A DNA stretch of 64,000 nucleotides from Limnohabitans lacus (GTDB lineage Bacteria > Pseudomonadota > Gammaproteobacteria > Burkholderiales > Burkholderiaceae_C). The DNA is taken from positions 62,001-126,000 of the forward strand of contig NZ_JASGBH010000007.1 in the NCBI RefSeq assembly GCF_030053395.1, written 5' to 3'. Within the stretch, counting starts at the first letter, position 1; the number at the start of each line of letters is the position of its first letter. The notes beneath the pieces are model-generated. The model did no database searches. It was given only the letters and a program-made list of their open reading frames with translations, and was not told the DNA's origin. Positions 8,789 to 17,778 of this stretch are shown piece after piece. Both the position numbers and the translations under genes were made by a program.

Positions 8789-10366
8789 ATGACCCAACCG
8801 ATTTCCATCTTGCTGTGCGCCCTGGGCGGCGAAGGCGGCGGCGTGCTGGCCGACTGGCTGGTCGACGTGGCCCGCCACGCCGGCCACCCGGCGCAAGCCA
8901 CCTCCATTCCCGGCGTGGCGCAGCGCACCGGGGCCACCACCTATTACCTCGAGGTCTATCCCCTGCCCCACAGCCAGCTGCAAGGCCGCTTGCCTGTGCT
9001 GGGCCTGAACCCGCTGCCGGGCAGACTCGATGCGCTGGTGTCGTCCGAGTTGCTGGAAACCGCTCGCCAAATTGGCAATGGCCTGGCTTCAAACGACCGC
9101 ACGCTGGTGATCAGCGCCTCGTCGCGGGCGCTCACCACCGCCGAGAAAATGACCATGGGCGATGGCCGACGACCCGAAGGCCCGATGCTCGATGTGGTGG
9201 CCGCCCACAGCCAGCGCCACCATGTGATGGACATGGCCCGCCTGTGCCAAGAAAGCGGCACCATGGTCAGCGCCGTGATGCTGGGTGCCATTGCGGGCAG
9301 TGGCTTGCTGCCTTTCGCACGAACGCATTACGAAGCCGTGTTGGAAGGCCCCAGCAGCTCGGCCAAGGCCAGCTTGCGCGGCTTTGCGCTGGCATTCGAT
9401 TTGGTCACGCGCCAGCGCGAACAGGCGCAGTATGTCGAGCATGTGATGAAACCGGCTGTGGCCGCGCCCTCTGCATCGACTGCCCTGCCTGCAGATGTGG
9501 CCGCCAAGTTTCCCGCCGTGCTGCACCCCCTCATGGGCTTGGCGCACCAGCGTTTGATGGAATACCAAGGCCCCGCTTATGCCCGCCTGTATGTGCAGCG
9601 GCTTGAACGCCTGTTGCACGCGGAAACCAACTCGCCCGACAGCACCCGCCCCGTCACGTTTGAGGCCACCCGCTGGCTGGCCTTGTGGATGGCGTTTGAC
9701 GACATCATCCGTGTGGCAGACCTGAAAAGCCGCGCCAGCCGCTGGGACCGCGTGACGCAAGAGGTCAAGGCCAAAGACGGCGATGTGCTCAAGGTGTACG
9801 ACCACTTCAAACCCGGCGTGCCCGAGCTGGCCGCACTGTTGCCGCAAGGCCTGGCCAACCGTCTGCTGCGTTGGGACCGCGCCCGCGTGGCCAATGGCAA
9901 AGCGCCGTGGTCCATACCGCTCAAGGTGGCACGCCACGCGCTGTGGGGCATGGCCAGCTTGCGCTTCTTGGCCAGCCTGCGCGTGCTGCGCCCCCTGGGC
10001 AGCCGCTACGCCACCGAGCAAGCCCTCATCGAAGAATGGCTGAGCGGCATTGAAAGCGCCACACACCAATCGCCCGCACTGGGTTTGGAGCTGGCCCGAT
10101 GCGGGCAGCTCATCAAAGGCTACGGCAGCACCAACGAACGCGGCAAGGACAACCTGCTGCACATCCTGCGGCACGTCTGCGGCCCCGCCTCCCAGCTGCC
10201 ATTGGATGAACAAGCTGCGGCCGTGGCACACATCCGCCAAGCGGCTTTGCAAGACGAAGCGGGCCTGGCTTTGGACCAAGCCTTGCTGCAACACGGTGCG
10301 CCAGCCCGCCCCGTCAAGGAACAGCCGGTGCTGTGGATGAAAAATCCGCGACTGCAAAAAACCTGA
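8789..10366 (+). CDS. iorB: Indolepyruvate oxidoreductase, beta-subunit family protein
   Basis: 525 residues, much longer than archaeal IorB (about 200). The first ~190 residues form the gamma-type catalytic domain (ALGGEGGGVLADWLVDVARHAG, then QRTGATTYYLEVYP). The remainder is the long C-terminal extension (DUF6537-like) that accompanies this domain in proteobacteria, with unknown role. It is the partner of the preceding TPP subunit; 21 bp separate them. The pair is the proteobacterial two-gene form of the 2-oxoacid:ferredoxin oxidoreductase for arylpyruvates. Confidence 0.88.
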   Translation: MTQPISILLCALGGEGGGVLADWLVDVARHAGHPAQATSIPGVAQRTGATTYYLEVYPLPHSQLQGRLPVLGLNPLPGRLDALVSSELLETARQIGNGLASNDRTLVISASSRALTTAEKMTMGDGRRPEGPMLDVVAAHSQRHHVMDMARLCQESGTMVSAVMLGAIAGSGLLPFARTHYEAVLEGPSSSAKASLRGFALAFDLVTRQREQAQYVEHVMKPAVAAPSASTALPADVAAKFPAVLHPLMGLAHQRLMEYQGPAYARLYVQRLERLLHAETNSPDSTRPVTFEATRWLALWMAFDDIIRVADLKSRASRWDRVTQEVKAKDGDVLKVYDHFKPGVPELAALLPQGLANRLLRWDRARVANGKAPWSIPLKVARHALWGMASLRFLASLRVLRPLGSRYATEQALIEEWLSGIESATHQSPALGLELARCGQLIKGYGSTNERGKDNLLHILRHVCGPASQLPLDEQAAAVAHIRQAALQDEAGLALDQALLQHGAPARPVKEQPVLWMKNPRLQKT

Positions 10367-10415
10367 TCTGGCTTCATCATCGACACCGGCCCCCTCAAAA
10401 CCCAAGGAGACAAGC

Positions 10416-11408
10416 ATGCCAACAACAAAATTCTTCTCTCGCCGCGCAGTGGGCACCGCCCTGCTCGCCATCGCGGCGGGCCCTGCCCTGTGCCTGAGCG
10501 CCGCTGCGCAAAGCTGGCCCACCAAGCCCGTCAAGATCGTGGTGAACTTTCCACCGGGCGGCGCAGCCGACCAGATAGCCCGCGCCATTGGCGTGCCCTT
10601 GGGCGAGGCGCTGGGTCAGCCCGTGGTGGTCGAAAACAGAGGCGGCGCCAACGGCAACCTGGGTGGCGAGCTGGTGGCCAAATCACCGGCCGACGGCTAC
10701 ACCCTGCTCATGAGCTCGGGCGGCATGGTCTCGGTCAACCCGCACATCTATGCCCGCATGCCTTTTGACCCGGCCAAAGACCTGGTGCCTGTGGCCTCGG
10801 CTGCCCGCGTGCTGGTTTTTTTGGTGGCCAAGCCCAACTTTCCGGCCAACAACATCCAGGAATTTTTAGCCTATGTGAAGGCCAACCCAGGTCGTTTGTC
10901 TTATGGCTCGGCTGGCAACGGAAGCTCGCCCCACTTGGCTGGCGAAATGATGAAAAGCCAAGCCGGTCTGTTTGCGGTGCATGTGCCCTACCGCGGTGCG
11001 GCACCTGCGCTGCAAGACGTTTTGGCGGGCCAGCTGGACTATTACTTTGACCCCGGCATTGGACTGGGCCAGGTGCGTGCGGGCAAGCTCAAGCTGCTGG
11101 CCGTGGGCAGCATGAAGCGCTCACCACTGTTCCCCGACGTGCCCACGCTGCATGAAGCGGGCCTCAAAGGTTTTGATGCCGACTCGGTATTTGGCTTTTA
11201 TGCGCCTGCGGGCACGCCCGCCGATGTGGTCAACCGCGTCAACCGCGAGATCAACAAAATTTTGGGTACGCAAGCCTTGAAGGACCGCATCCAGAACCTG
11301 GGCGGTGAAGCCCTGCCTTTGACACCCGCCGAGTTTGGCGCACGCGCCGCTGACGACTCCAAACGCTTTGGCGCCATCATCCGAGAGCGCAAAATCGTCG
11401 GGGACTGA
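10416..11408 (+). CDS. Bug-family (TctC-like) periplasmic solute-binding protein
   Basis: 330 residues with an export signal (MPTTKFFSRRAVGTALLAIA, cleavage probably after AAAQS). The Bug fold is seen in WPTKPVKIVVNFPPGGAADQ, LGQPVVVENRGGANGN and SPADGYTLL. Bug proteins bind carboxylates or amino acids in the periplasm. It follows iorB by 49 bp and is probably in the same transcript, but no TctA/TctB membrane partner is adjacent, so it is an orphan receptor. By context its ligand could be an aromatic amino acid or arylpyruvate; this is a guess. Confidence 0.92.
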   Translation: MPTTKFFSRRAVGTALLAIAAGPALCLSAAAQSWPTKPVKIVVNFPPGGAADQIARAIGVPLGEALGQPVVVENRGGANGNLGGELVAKSPADGYTLLMSSGGMVSVNPHIYARMPFDPAKDLVPVASAARVLVFLVAKPNFPANNIQEFLAYVKANPGRLSYGSAGNGSSPHLAGEMMKSQAGLFAVHVPYRGAAPALQDVLAGQLDYYFDPGIGLGQVRAGKLKLLAVGSMKRSPLFPDVPTLHEAGLKGFDADSVFGFYAPAGTPADVVNRVNREINKILGTQALKDRIQNLGGEALPLTPAEFGARAADDSKRFGAIIRERKIVGD

Positions 11409-11472
11409 AACCTCAAACTTCTGCCGGTCTGACCTTCAGGTCCGACCTTTGTTCGCTTCGGCTCAAGCCCCA

Positions 11473-11499
11473 TGTCGGGGCTGAAGCCACCGACCTGCA
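11473..11499. repeat. REP-like palindromic repeat, family A, degenerate copy
   Basis: TGTCGGGGCTGAAGCC-A-CCGACCTGCA matches the left arm of the family A elements at 50272, 54738 and 54814. The opposite arm is degraded; a separate short inverted repeat around GGTCTGACC / GGTCCGACC lies just upstream at about 11427. It is placed between convergent Bug and Crp-family genes. Confidence 0.65.
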
Positions 11500-11504
11500 G
11501 AACA

Positions 11505-12131
11505 TCAAACCCCGGCCAGCTCCCGCAAGGCCTGTGGGTTGGGCAAGCCCAGCACCCGGCCTGCGCCGCTGATGAGCTGGCGGTCTCGCAAATGGCGCAG
11601 CACGCGCGAGAAGGTTTCGGGCGCGATGCCCAGTTGCGCGGCGATGGTGCGTTTGCGCTCACGCAAAGTGACGGCCAAACCACCCGCTTTTGCGTCGGGC
11701 TCGGCATGGCGCAGCAGCCATTCGGCGCAGCGGGCATCGGCATCTTTGGCCAAGCGGCTGACCGCCAACTCGGTTTGCTGGCGCTGCTGTTTGGCCATGT
11801 CCATCACCAAGGTTTGCGAGGGTCCCGGCATGCTTTGCACCTGCGCCAAAAACTCAGGGGCGGCCACGTATTGCAGTTGCACCGGCGTCAAGGCCACGGC
11901 ATCGACCACATGCGGCAAGCCCAACAGACCAGCGGCAGCCTCGAGCCAGCAAGGGCCTTGGACCTCCCCCAACTGGTGCAGCATTTCGCCTTCGTGCAAA
12001 AAGCCCAGCACCACCTTACCTTGCACCAAGTGCAAAACCTGATCAGACGCATCGCCACGGTGCAACAAGACCGTGCCAGCCTCCAAAGCGGCGGGGTATT
12101 CAAACGAGGGGGAAACAGCAGTGACAACCAT
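11505..12131 (-). CDS. Crp/Fnr-family transcriptional regulator
   Basis: 208 residues: an N-terminal cyclic-nucleotide-binding-like beta domain (about 1-115; HRGDASDQVLHLVQGKVVLG) and a C-terminal winged helix (about 135-205; RKRTIAAQLGIAPETFSRVLRHL). The four cysteines that hold the Fe-S cluster of true FNR are absent, so it is not a direct oxygen sensor of that kind, and the cNMP-binding residues are not evident. Effector and targets are unknown. It stands alone, convergent with the Bug gene, 70 bp from ttuD. Confidence 0.88.
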   Translation of the reverse strand: MVVTAVSPSFEYPAALEAGTVLLHRGDASDQVLHLVQGKVVLGFLHEGEMLHQLGEVQGPCWLEAAAGLLGLPHVVDAVALTPVQLQYVAAPEFLAQVQSMPGPSQTLVMDMAKQQRQQTELAVSRLAKDADARCAEWLLRHAEPDAKAGGLAVTLRERKRTIAAQLGIAPETFSRVLRHLRDRQLISGAGRVLGLPNPQALRELAGV

Positions 12132-12201
12132 GATGGGCTTGACTGTGCCAGAGGCCAGCGCCCATCGTTTTGACGCAAATCAATAGGCGCTCAGGTGCCG
12201 A

Positions 12202-13500
12202 TCACGCCACCCAAATCGCCCTGAAGTCGTTCACATTGGTGTGTGTGGGGCCGGTGACGACCAGATCGCCCAGTGCTTCAAAGTAGCCGTAGGCGTCGTT
12301 GCGTTGCAAATAGGCGTCGATCTTGTGGCCCAGCGCCAGGGCGCGAGCCAGCGTGTCGGGGCTCACTTGCGCCCCGGCATTGTCTTCGATGCCGTCGATG
12401 CCATCGGTGTCCGCAGCCAGCGCCCACACGCCGCTTTGGCCTTGCAGCGCCTGGGCCAGGCCCATGCAGAACTCGCCTGCCCGGCCGCCACGTCCACGCG
12501 GGGTGCCAGCCCCTTGGGGCTTGATGGTCACGGTGGTCTCGCCACCGCTCAGAATCACGCAGGGCTTTTGGAACGGGCCTTGCCCTTTGGCCGCAGCGCG
12601 GGCCAGTGCGGCGTGCACCTTGCCCACCTCGCGCGATTCGCCTTCAATCTCGTCGCTCAAGATGTACGCGTTCACGCCCATCGCACGGGCGGCCTCGGCA
12701 GCGGCCTCCAGCGCCTGTTGGGGCGTGGCGGTCATGTGAACGCTGTGGCCGTCAAACACGCTCGAACCGGGCTTGGGCGTCTCGAGGGTGCCCGCCTGCA
12801 AGGTCTGCACCACAGCGGCCGGCACATCGATGGCGTAGCGCTGCAAGATGGCCAGCGCATCGGCGCAGGTGCTGGCATCGGCCACCGTGGGGCCGCTGGC
12901 GATGATGGACGGGTCATCGCCCGGCACATCGCTGATGGTGAGCGTGACCACCCGCGCAGGGCTACAGGCCGCCGCCAAGCGACCGCCCTTGATGCGCGAG
13001 AGGTGCTTGCGCACGCAATTCATCTCGGCAATGTTGGCCCCGCTGGCCAGCAATTGGCGATTGATCGCTTGTTTGTCTTCCAGGCTGATGCCGTCTGCAG
13101 GCAAGGTCAGCAGCGCAGAGCCGCCTCCCGAAATCAGGCACAACACCAGATCGTCGGCCGTGAGGCCTTGGGTCAATTCCAAAATCCGCTCGGCCGCTTT
13201 CAAACCCGCTGCATCGGGCACGGGGTGAGCGGCCTCAACCACCTCGATGCGCTCGGGCAGGCCCGCAGGCCTTGGCGGTGTGTGACCGTAACGCGTGACC
13301 ACCAAACCCGACAGCGGTGCGTCTTGCGGCCACAAGGCCTCCACCGCCTGGGCCATCGCGCCACCGGCTTTGCCCGCACCCAGCACCAGCGTGCGCCCCT
13401 TGGGTAACGAGGGCAAATGCGCGGCGGTGTTGTGCAGGGGCAAGGCACGTTGCACCGCCACGTTGTACAGGTGGCGCAGCGCGGTTTGGGGGTCGGTCAT
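12202..13500 (-). CDS. ttuD: Glycerate 2-kinase / hydroxypyruvate reductase (MOFRL family, TtuD/GckA-like)
   Basis: 432 residues, the normal size. The N-terminal DUF4147 domain shows VLGAGKAGGAMAQAVE and the substrate loop LISGGGSALL; the C-terminal MOFRL domain shows ILSGGETTVT and DTDGIDG. Enzymes of this family phosphorylate D-glycerate to 2-phosphoglycerate; the older name hydroxypyruvate reductase comes from the tartrate (ttu) literature. It is followed upstream on the same strand by a Bug receptor and a tartrate/D-malate dehydrogenase, forming a hydroxyacid-use module. It could also receive glyoxylate-derived glycerate from allantoin breakdown. Confidence 0.92.
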   Translation of the reverse strand: MTDPQTALRHLYNVAVQRALPLHNTAAHLPSLPKGRTLVLGAGKAGGAMAQAVEALWPQDAPLSGLVVTRYGHTPPRPAGLPERIEVVEAAHPVPDAAGLKAAERILELTQGLTADDLVLCLISGGGSALLTLPADGISLEDKQAINRQLLASGANIAEMNCVRKHLSRIKGGRLAAACSPARVVTLTISDVPGDDPSIIASGPTVADASTCADALAILQRYAIDVPAAVVQTLQAGTLETPKPGSSVFDGHSVHMTATPQQALEAAAEAARAMGVNAYILSDEIEGESREVGKVHAALARAAAKGQGPFQKPCVILSGGETTVTIKPQGAGTPRGRGGRAGEFCMGLAQALQGQSGVWALAADTDGIDGIEDNAGAQVSPDTLARALALGHKIDAYLQRNDAYGYFEALGDLVVTGPTHTNVNDFRAIWVA

Positions 13501-13582
13501 GGCAGCAACATTTCAAGCAAGGTGAACAGCCTTGAAGGATAAAGGCATTCACCCCACATGCCACTGGCGTTCAAGCCCGTTT

Positions 13583-14572
13583 TCAATCGGCGTACACGCC
13601 GGCCGACTTGATGATGGGCGCCCACTTGTTGACTTCGGACATCACAAAAGACTTGTGCCCGGCCGGGTCGTTGCGTGCGTCGTTGATGACCGAGGCACCG
13701 CCAGCGTCTTGCTTGCGGATGAACTCAGGGTCTTTGACGGCCAATTTGAGGGCGTCGTTGAGCTTTTTCAGCACCGCCGCTGGTGTGCCCTTGGGCGCGT
13801 ACAAGCCTTGCCAAATGGTGACGGTGAAGTCCTTGAGACCGGCCTCTTGCATGGTGGGCATGTCTTTGAGCACGGGCGAGCTCAAACGCGTGGGCGTGGT
13901 GACCGCGAAGGACTTGACCTTTTTGCCTTCGATCTGCGGGATCGTGGTGGTGGTCTGGTCACACATCAGGTCCACCTGGCCACCGATCAGGTCGGTCATG
14001 GCGGGGGCTGTGCCTTTGTAGGGGACCGAGGTCATGTCCACTTTGATGGTGGACTGGAACAACATGCCGCACAGGTGCGAAGCCGAGCCTGGCCCCGCGT
14101 TGGCGATGTTGATCTTGCCTTTGTTGGCGTTGATCCAAGTGACCAGCTCGCCCATGTTGTTGGCAGGCAAACTGGGACGGCCAATCAGGTTCATCGGGTT
14201 CTCGCTGACCAGGCCCAGGTACTCAAAATCTTTCTCCACGTTGTAGGGCAAGTTGCGAAAGAAGCTGGGCAGCGTGGCTTGAGCGATGTGTGTGAACAAA
14301 AGCGTGTAGCCATCCGCCGGGGCCTTGGCGACTTTGTTCGCGCCGATGGAACCTGATGCGCCTGCCGAGTTGTCGATCACGATGCTGTGCCCACCCATGA
14401 CCTTGCTCATGGACTGCGCCAGATCGCGAGCAGCCTTGTCGGTGGGGCCGCCTGCGGCATAAGGCAGCACGAAGGTGATGGACTTGTTGGCCGCCGGATA
14501 GTCTTGTGCATAAGCGTTCACAGACAGGCACATGGCCAGGGCCGCGGGGGCACACAGAAGCTTGGATCGCAT
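13583..14572 (-). CDS. Bug-family (TctC-like) periplasmic solute-binding protein
   Basis: 329 residues from ATG 14572, which has AAAGGTGAG immediately upstream; a TTG 15 bp earlier is less likely. The signal peptide MRSKLLCAPAALAMCLSVNA is followed by AQDYPAANKSITFVLPYAAGG and the Bug motifs DNSAGASGSIGA and APADGYTLL. It binds a carboxylate in the periplasm. Being between ttuD and ttuC, it most likely serves tartrate or a related hydroxyacid; no membrane partner is adjacent. Confidence 0.92.
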   Translation of the reverse strand: MRSKLLCAPAALAMCLSVNAYAQDYPAANKSITFVLPYAAGGPTDKAARDLAQSMSKVMGGHSIVIDNSAGASGSIGANKVAKAPADGYTLLFTHIAQATLPSFFRNLPYNVEKDFEYLGLVSENPMNLIGRPSLPANNMGELVTWINANKGKINIANAGPGSASHLCGMLFQSTIKVDMTSVPYKGTAPAMTDLIGGQVDLMCDQTTTTIPQIEGKKVKSFAVTTPTRLSSPVLKDMPTMQEAGLKDFTVTIWQGLYAPKGTPAAVLKKLNDALKLAVKDPEFIRKQDAGGASVINDARNDPAGHKSFVMSEVNKWAPIIKSAGVYAD

Positions 14573-14651
14573 GTTCTCACCTTTCAAAAATGTTTAAAAC
14601 GCAAAGTCAATCAAATGGAAAGATCATTTTGATCAAGCCATCAAAACCGCA

Positions 14652-15716
14652 TCAAACCAAGGCTTTGCACACCGCCGAGGTGACATCCACGGTGCGGGCT
14701 GTGCCGCCCAAGTCGCCCGTGTGCAGCGCCGGATTGGCCGTCACCGCCTCCACGGCTTGCATCAAACGCTGGGCTGCAGCGGGCTCGCCAATGTGTTCCA
14801 AAAGCATGACCACCGACCAAAACGTGCCCACCGGGTTGGCCAGACCTTTGCCCATGATGTCAAAGGCCGAGCCGTGGATGGGTTCGAACATGCTGGGGTA
14901 GCGGCGCTCGGGGTCGATGTTGCCGGTGGGTGCAATGCCCAGGCTGCCCGCCAATGCTGCTGCCAAGTCGCTCAGGATGTCGGCATGCAAGTTGGTGGCG
15001 ACGATGGTGTCCAGGGTTGCGGGGCGGTTGACCATGCGGGCCGTAGCGGCGTCGACCAGCTCCTTGTCCCACTTCACATCGGGATACTCTTTGGAGATTT
15101 GCACCGCGATCTCGTCCCACATCACCATGGCGTGGCGCTGGGCGTTGCTCTTGGTCACCACCGTGAGCAGCTTGCGGGGGCGTGACTGCGCCAGCTTGAA
15201 GGCGTAGCGCATGATGCGCTCCACACCGGCACGGGTCATGATGGACACATCGGTGGCCGCCTCGATCGGGTGGCCTTGGTGCACACGGCCACCCACGCCG
15301 GAGTATTCGCCTTCGGAGTTTTCGCGCACGATGATCCAGTCCAGGTCTTGGGGCGTGCAGCGCTTGAGCGGTGCATCGATACCCGGCAGGATGCGTGTGG
15401 GCCGCACGTTGGCGTACTGGTCAAAGCCCTGGCAGATCTTCAGGCGCAGCCCCCACAGCGTGATGTGGTCGGGGATGTGCGGGTCACCGGCCGAGCCAAA
15501 CAAAATCGCGTCCTTGTTGCGCAAGGCGTCCAGGCCATCGGCGGGCATCATCACGCCGTGCTCGCGGTAGTAGTCACCGCCCCAGCCAAAGTTTTCAAAC
15601 TCAAAAGCAAAAGTGCCACAGGCTTTTGCTAAGGCCTGCATGACCTCTTGGCCTGCGGGGATGACTTCTTTGCCAATGCCGTCTCCGGGGATGGTGGCGA
15701 TGCGGTAGGTTTTCAT
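14652..15716 (-). CDS. ttuC: Tartrate/D-malate dehydrogenase (decarboxylating, isopropylmalate dehydrogenase family)
   Basis: 354 residues from 15716 (MKTYRIATIPGDGIGKEV), the conserved N-terminus of the family. The frame stays open 16 codons further upstream, but that part is not family-like. Substrate and metal residues lie in VRENSEGEYSGVGGRVHQG, the RYAFKLAQSRPRK segment, and the NLHADILSDLAAAL segment carrying the metal-binding Asp. The NAD-binding end HGSAFDIMGKGLANPVG is present. It oxidises tartrate or D-malate using NAD and a divalent metal. A divergent lysR gene begins 98 bp away and probably controls it. Confidence 0.9.
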   Translation of the reverse strand: MKTYRIATIPGDGIGKEVIPAGQEVMQALAKACGTFAFEFENFGWGGDYYREHGVMMPADGLDALRNKDAILFGSAGDPHIPDHITLWGLRLKICQGFDQYANVRPTRILPGIDAPLKRCTPQDLDWIIVRENSEGEYSGVGGRVHQGHPIEAATDVSIMTRAGVERIMRYAFKLAQSRPRKLLTVVTKSNAQRHAMVMWDEIAVQISKEYPDVKWDKELVDAATARMVNRPATLDTIVATNLHADILSDLAAALAGSLGIAPTGNIDPERRYPSMFEPIHGSAFDIMGKGLANPVGTFWSVVMLLEHIGEPAAAQRLMQAVEAVTANPALHTGDLGGTARTVDVTSAVCKALV

Positions 15717-15793
15717 GGTGTTTTCGCGCTGATGAAAAAGATGGCCAAATTGTGCGACGTTCATGCTTCAATAAAAATCCTAAAATTCAAGCC

Positions 15794-15816
15794 ATTGTTA
15801 ACCTGAGATCAACAAT
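15794..15816. promoter_or_regulatory. LysR-type operator overlapping the lysR start codon
   Basis: ATTGTT-N11-AACAAT is a perfect 6-bp dyad containing the classical T-N11-A core (15799 and 15811). The right arm covers the first two bases of the lysR ATG at 15815. It lies in the gap between divergent ttuC and lysR, the standard place for LysR binding, and suggests autorepression. Confidence 0.6.
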
Positions 15817-16726
15817 GCAAGCACGTCTGCAAGCCGCCGATCTGGGCTTTTTTTCGGCACTGGCCATGGCCGGGAGCCTGAGCACCGCTGCCCGCGAGAT
15901 GCGCATCACCACGGCCGCCGTGAGCAAACGCCTGTCGCACATGGAGTCGCGCCTGGGGGTGCCGCTGCTCAACCGCACCACGCGCCGCATGAGCCTCACG
16001 GTGGAAGGCGAAACCATGCTGCGCCACGCCCGCAGCATCCTGGCCGAGATGGCCGATCTGGAACAACAACTGGGCGCCAGCCGCTCCACGCCCAGCGGCC
16101 TCTTGCGCGTGAATGCCACACTGGGCTTTGGCCGCAGCCACATGGGTCCGCTGATCAGCCGCTTTGCGCAGCACCACCCGCAGGTCGACGTGCAACTGCA
16201 GTTGTCGGTGGACCCGCCCGCCCTGACCGACGACGCTTTTGATGTGTGCATCCGCTTTGGCCCGCCGCCCGACACACGCGTCATCGCCCGCAAGATCGCA
16301 GACAACCAGCGATTGCTGTGCGCCTCACCGGCTTATATCGCGCAGCACGGCGAACCCAAAAGCCCGGCCGATCTGGCGCGGCACAACTTCATCAGCATCC
16401 GCCAAGGCGGCGAAGCCTATGGCGTGATCAAGCTCACACGGGGACGCTCGGGCAAAACCGAGACCGTCAAGACCCGTGGCAACCTGACCACCAACGACGG
16501 CAGCATCGCGGTGCAATGGGCGCTGGACGGCCACGGCATCTTGCTGCGCGCCGAATGGGACATCCGCGAACACTTGGCCAAAGGCCAGCTGGTGCAGGTG
16601 CTGCCGCAGCACCGCACGCCTGATGCCGACATTTATGCAGTCTACCCGGCGCAGCACAAATCGGCGGCGCGAGTGCGGGCGTTTGTGGACTTTGTCGCGG
16701 AAGCGTTCAGGCCAGCCAAGCCTTGA
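15815..16726 (+). CDS. LysR-family transcriptional regulator
   Basis: 303 residues from ATG 15815 (MQARLQAADLGFFSALAMAG); the longer upstream reading lacks homology. The helix-turn-helix spans about residues 18-40 (LSTAAREMRITTAAVSKRLSHME), followed by the sensor domain of the DmlR/TtdR-like group (PSGLLRVNATLGFGRSHMGP). It is divergent from the tartrate/D-malate dehydrogenase gene, which is its likely target by analogy with TtdR/DmlR. A dyad operator overlaps its start. Confidence 0.93.
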   Translation: MQARLQAADLGFFSALAMAGSLSTAAREMRITTAAVSKRLSHMESRLGVPLLNRTTRRMSLTVEGETMLRHARSILAEMADLEQQLGASRSTPSGLLRVNATLGFGRSHMGPLISRFAQHHPQVDVQLQLSVDPPALTDDAFDVCIRFGPPPDTRVIARKIADNQRLLCASPAYIAQHGEPKSPADLARHNFISIRQGGEAYGVIKLTRGRSGKTETVKTRGNLTTNDGSIAVQWALDGHGILLRAEWDIREHLAKGQLVQVLPQHRTPDADIYAVYPAQHKSAARVRAFVDFVAEAFRPAKP

Positions 16727-16959
16727 AAAGGGCGGAGGCTCCATTGTTGGTCAACCAGTCACTCCACGCACCGCAGACTGAGTTCAATTGCTTTGCGGAG
16801 TGGCTGTGGGACGAACCTGGAAGTGTCCGATTAAGGCTGTGAGCGGACTACCGTATTGGTTCATTGATCGTCAGCAGCCGACCCATTTTCGACTTCTGCG
16901 GCTTCGGGACGAGAGCCCGCTCCACAGAAAGGAGCCGCCATGGCCAGAGCACAAATGAC
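16727..16959. other. Intergenic 233 bp, no gene recognised; left flank of an AT-richer island
   Basis: No frame in this stretch resembles a known protein and no ribosome-binding site precedes a usable start. Base composition begins to shift toward AT near the end. Nothing like an inverted-repeat insertion-sequence end or an integrase remnant could be identified by eye. Confidence 0.5.
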
Positions 16960-17778
16960 CTAGGCAACTTTCATTTTTTGCTCGGCTTCAAGCTTGCCGA
17001 TCAACTCGTGAATCAATTCTGACGTTTTGAGAAATTCGGCGTCTAGGCCCAAAATCTGAAGACGCTCTTTGATCACCATGAACAACAATTGACACACATA
17101 GTGCATGCACCTTAGCAGATCGAGTATGGCTAGCAATACAGCTTCGCGGCCATGAGCAAACACAGTGATGATCTCGTATTTGTCATGACCCAAATGCTTG
17201 ACATCTGAACTCAGTGCAAGACCGTCCACATTCGGATGGGCGCCATAGTCAATAAGCTGGTCATACATTTCGGAAATCCTTGCTGCTAAGTCCTTGTTGG
17301 CACCCTCCAGCAGGCTCAATAGATCTCTCCATTGAAAGAGCTTTCTCGACATCTTTCGCCCTTCTTCGCCATCACCCCTTTCTTCCCATGCCCTTCTATG
17401 CACGTCTGAAACGCTGCATACCCACGCATACACTGCGCATTCGAGCAAAGATCTCATGAGGACGGTTGCCTCGAATAGTTGGCCGCTAACAGAAAGTCGA
17501 ACTGCCGCACGGTACGTCCCGAAGCAGCGCATAAAGAGTTTCACTGAGGTTCGCCGCGGCGGATCGATTTCATGAAAAAAAGTAGGAGCCTTCTCGGTTA
17601 CAGATTGATCTATCCGAATCAAGATGTCAAACCACTCTGGAAGACCAGCGAACGATGCGAGTATCTGCTGTTCTAGATGTGCCAAGAATTTCGTTAGCTC
17701 GCTTTCCCCCCAGTGCTTTGGTACAGGGCGATGCTCCATGCGGCTTTCGACAACTACACCGGACGATACTTCTTTCAT
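16960..17778 (-). CDS. Hypothetical protein, DUF5677-like
   Basis: 272 residues, helical, no signal peptide. The central segment GTYRAAVRLSVSGQLFEATVLMRSLLE (quoted only as about residues 88-114: repeated small/hydrophobic helix with Arg-Ser-Leu-Leu-Glu) and the later Gly-Ala-His-Pro-Asn-Val (about 195-200) resemble DUF5677 proteins, which occur sporadically in accessory DNA and have no known biochemical role. Codon use is AT-richer than all neighbours (many ATT, AAA, TTT-type codons), suggesting horizontal gain. The start at 17778 is preceded by AAGGAGG. It is alone, flanked by gene-free DNA on both sides. Confidence 0.7.
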   Translation of the reverse strand: MKEVSSGVVVESRMEHRPVPKHWGESELTKFLAHLEQQILASFAGLPEWFDILIRIDQSVTEKAPTFFHEIDPPRRTSVKLFMRCFGTYRAAVRLSVSGQLFEATVLMRSLLECAVYAWVCSVSDVHRRAWEERGDGEEGRKMSRKLFQWRDLLSLLEGANKDLAARISEMYDQLIDYGAHPNVDGLALSSDVKHLGHDKYEIITVFAHGREAVLLAILDLLRCMHYVCQLLFMVIKERLQILGLDAEFLKTSELIHELIGKLEAEQKMKVA

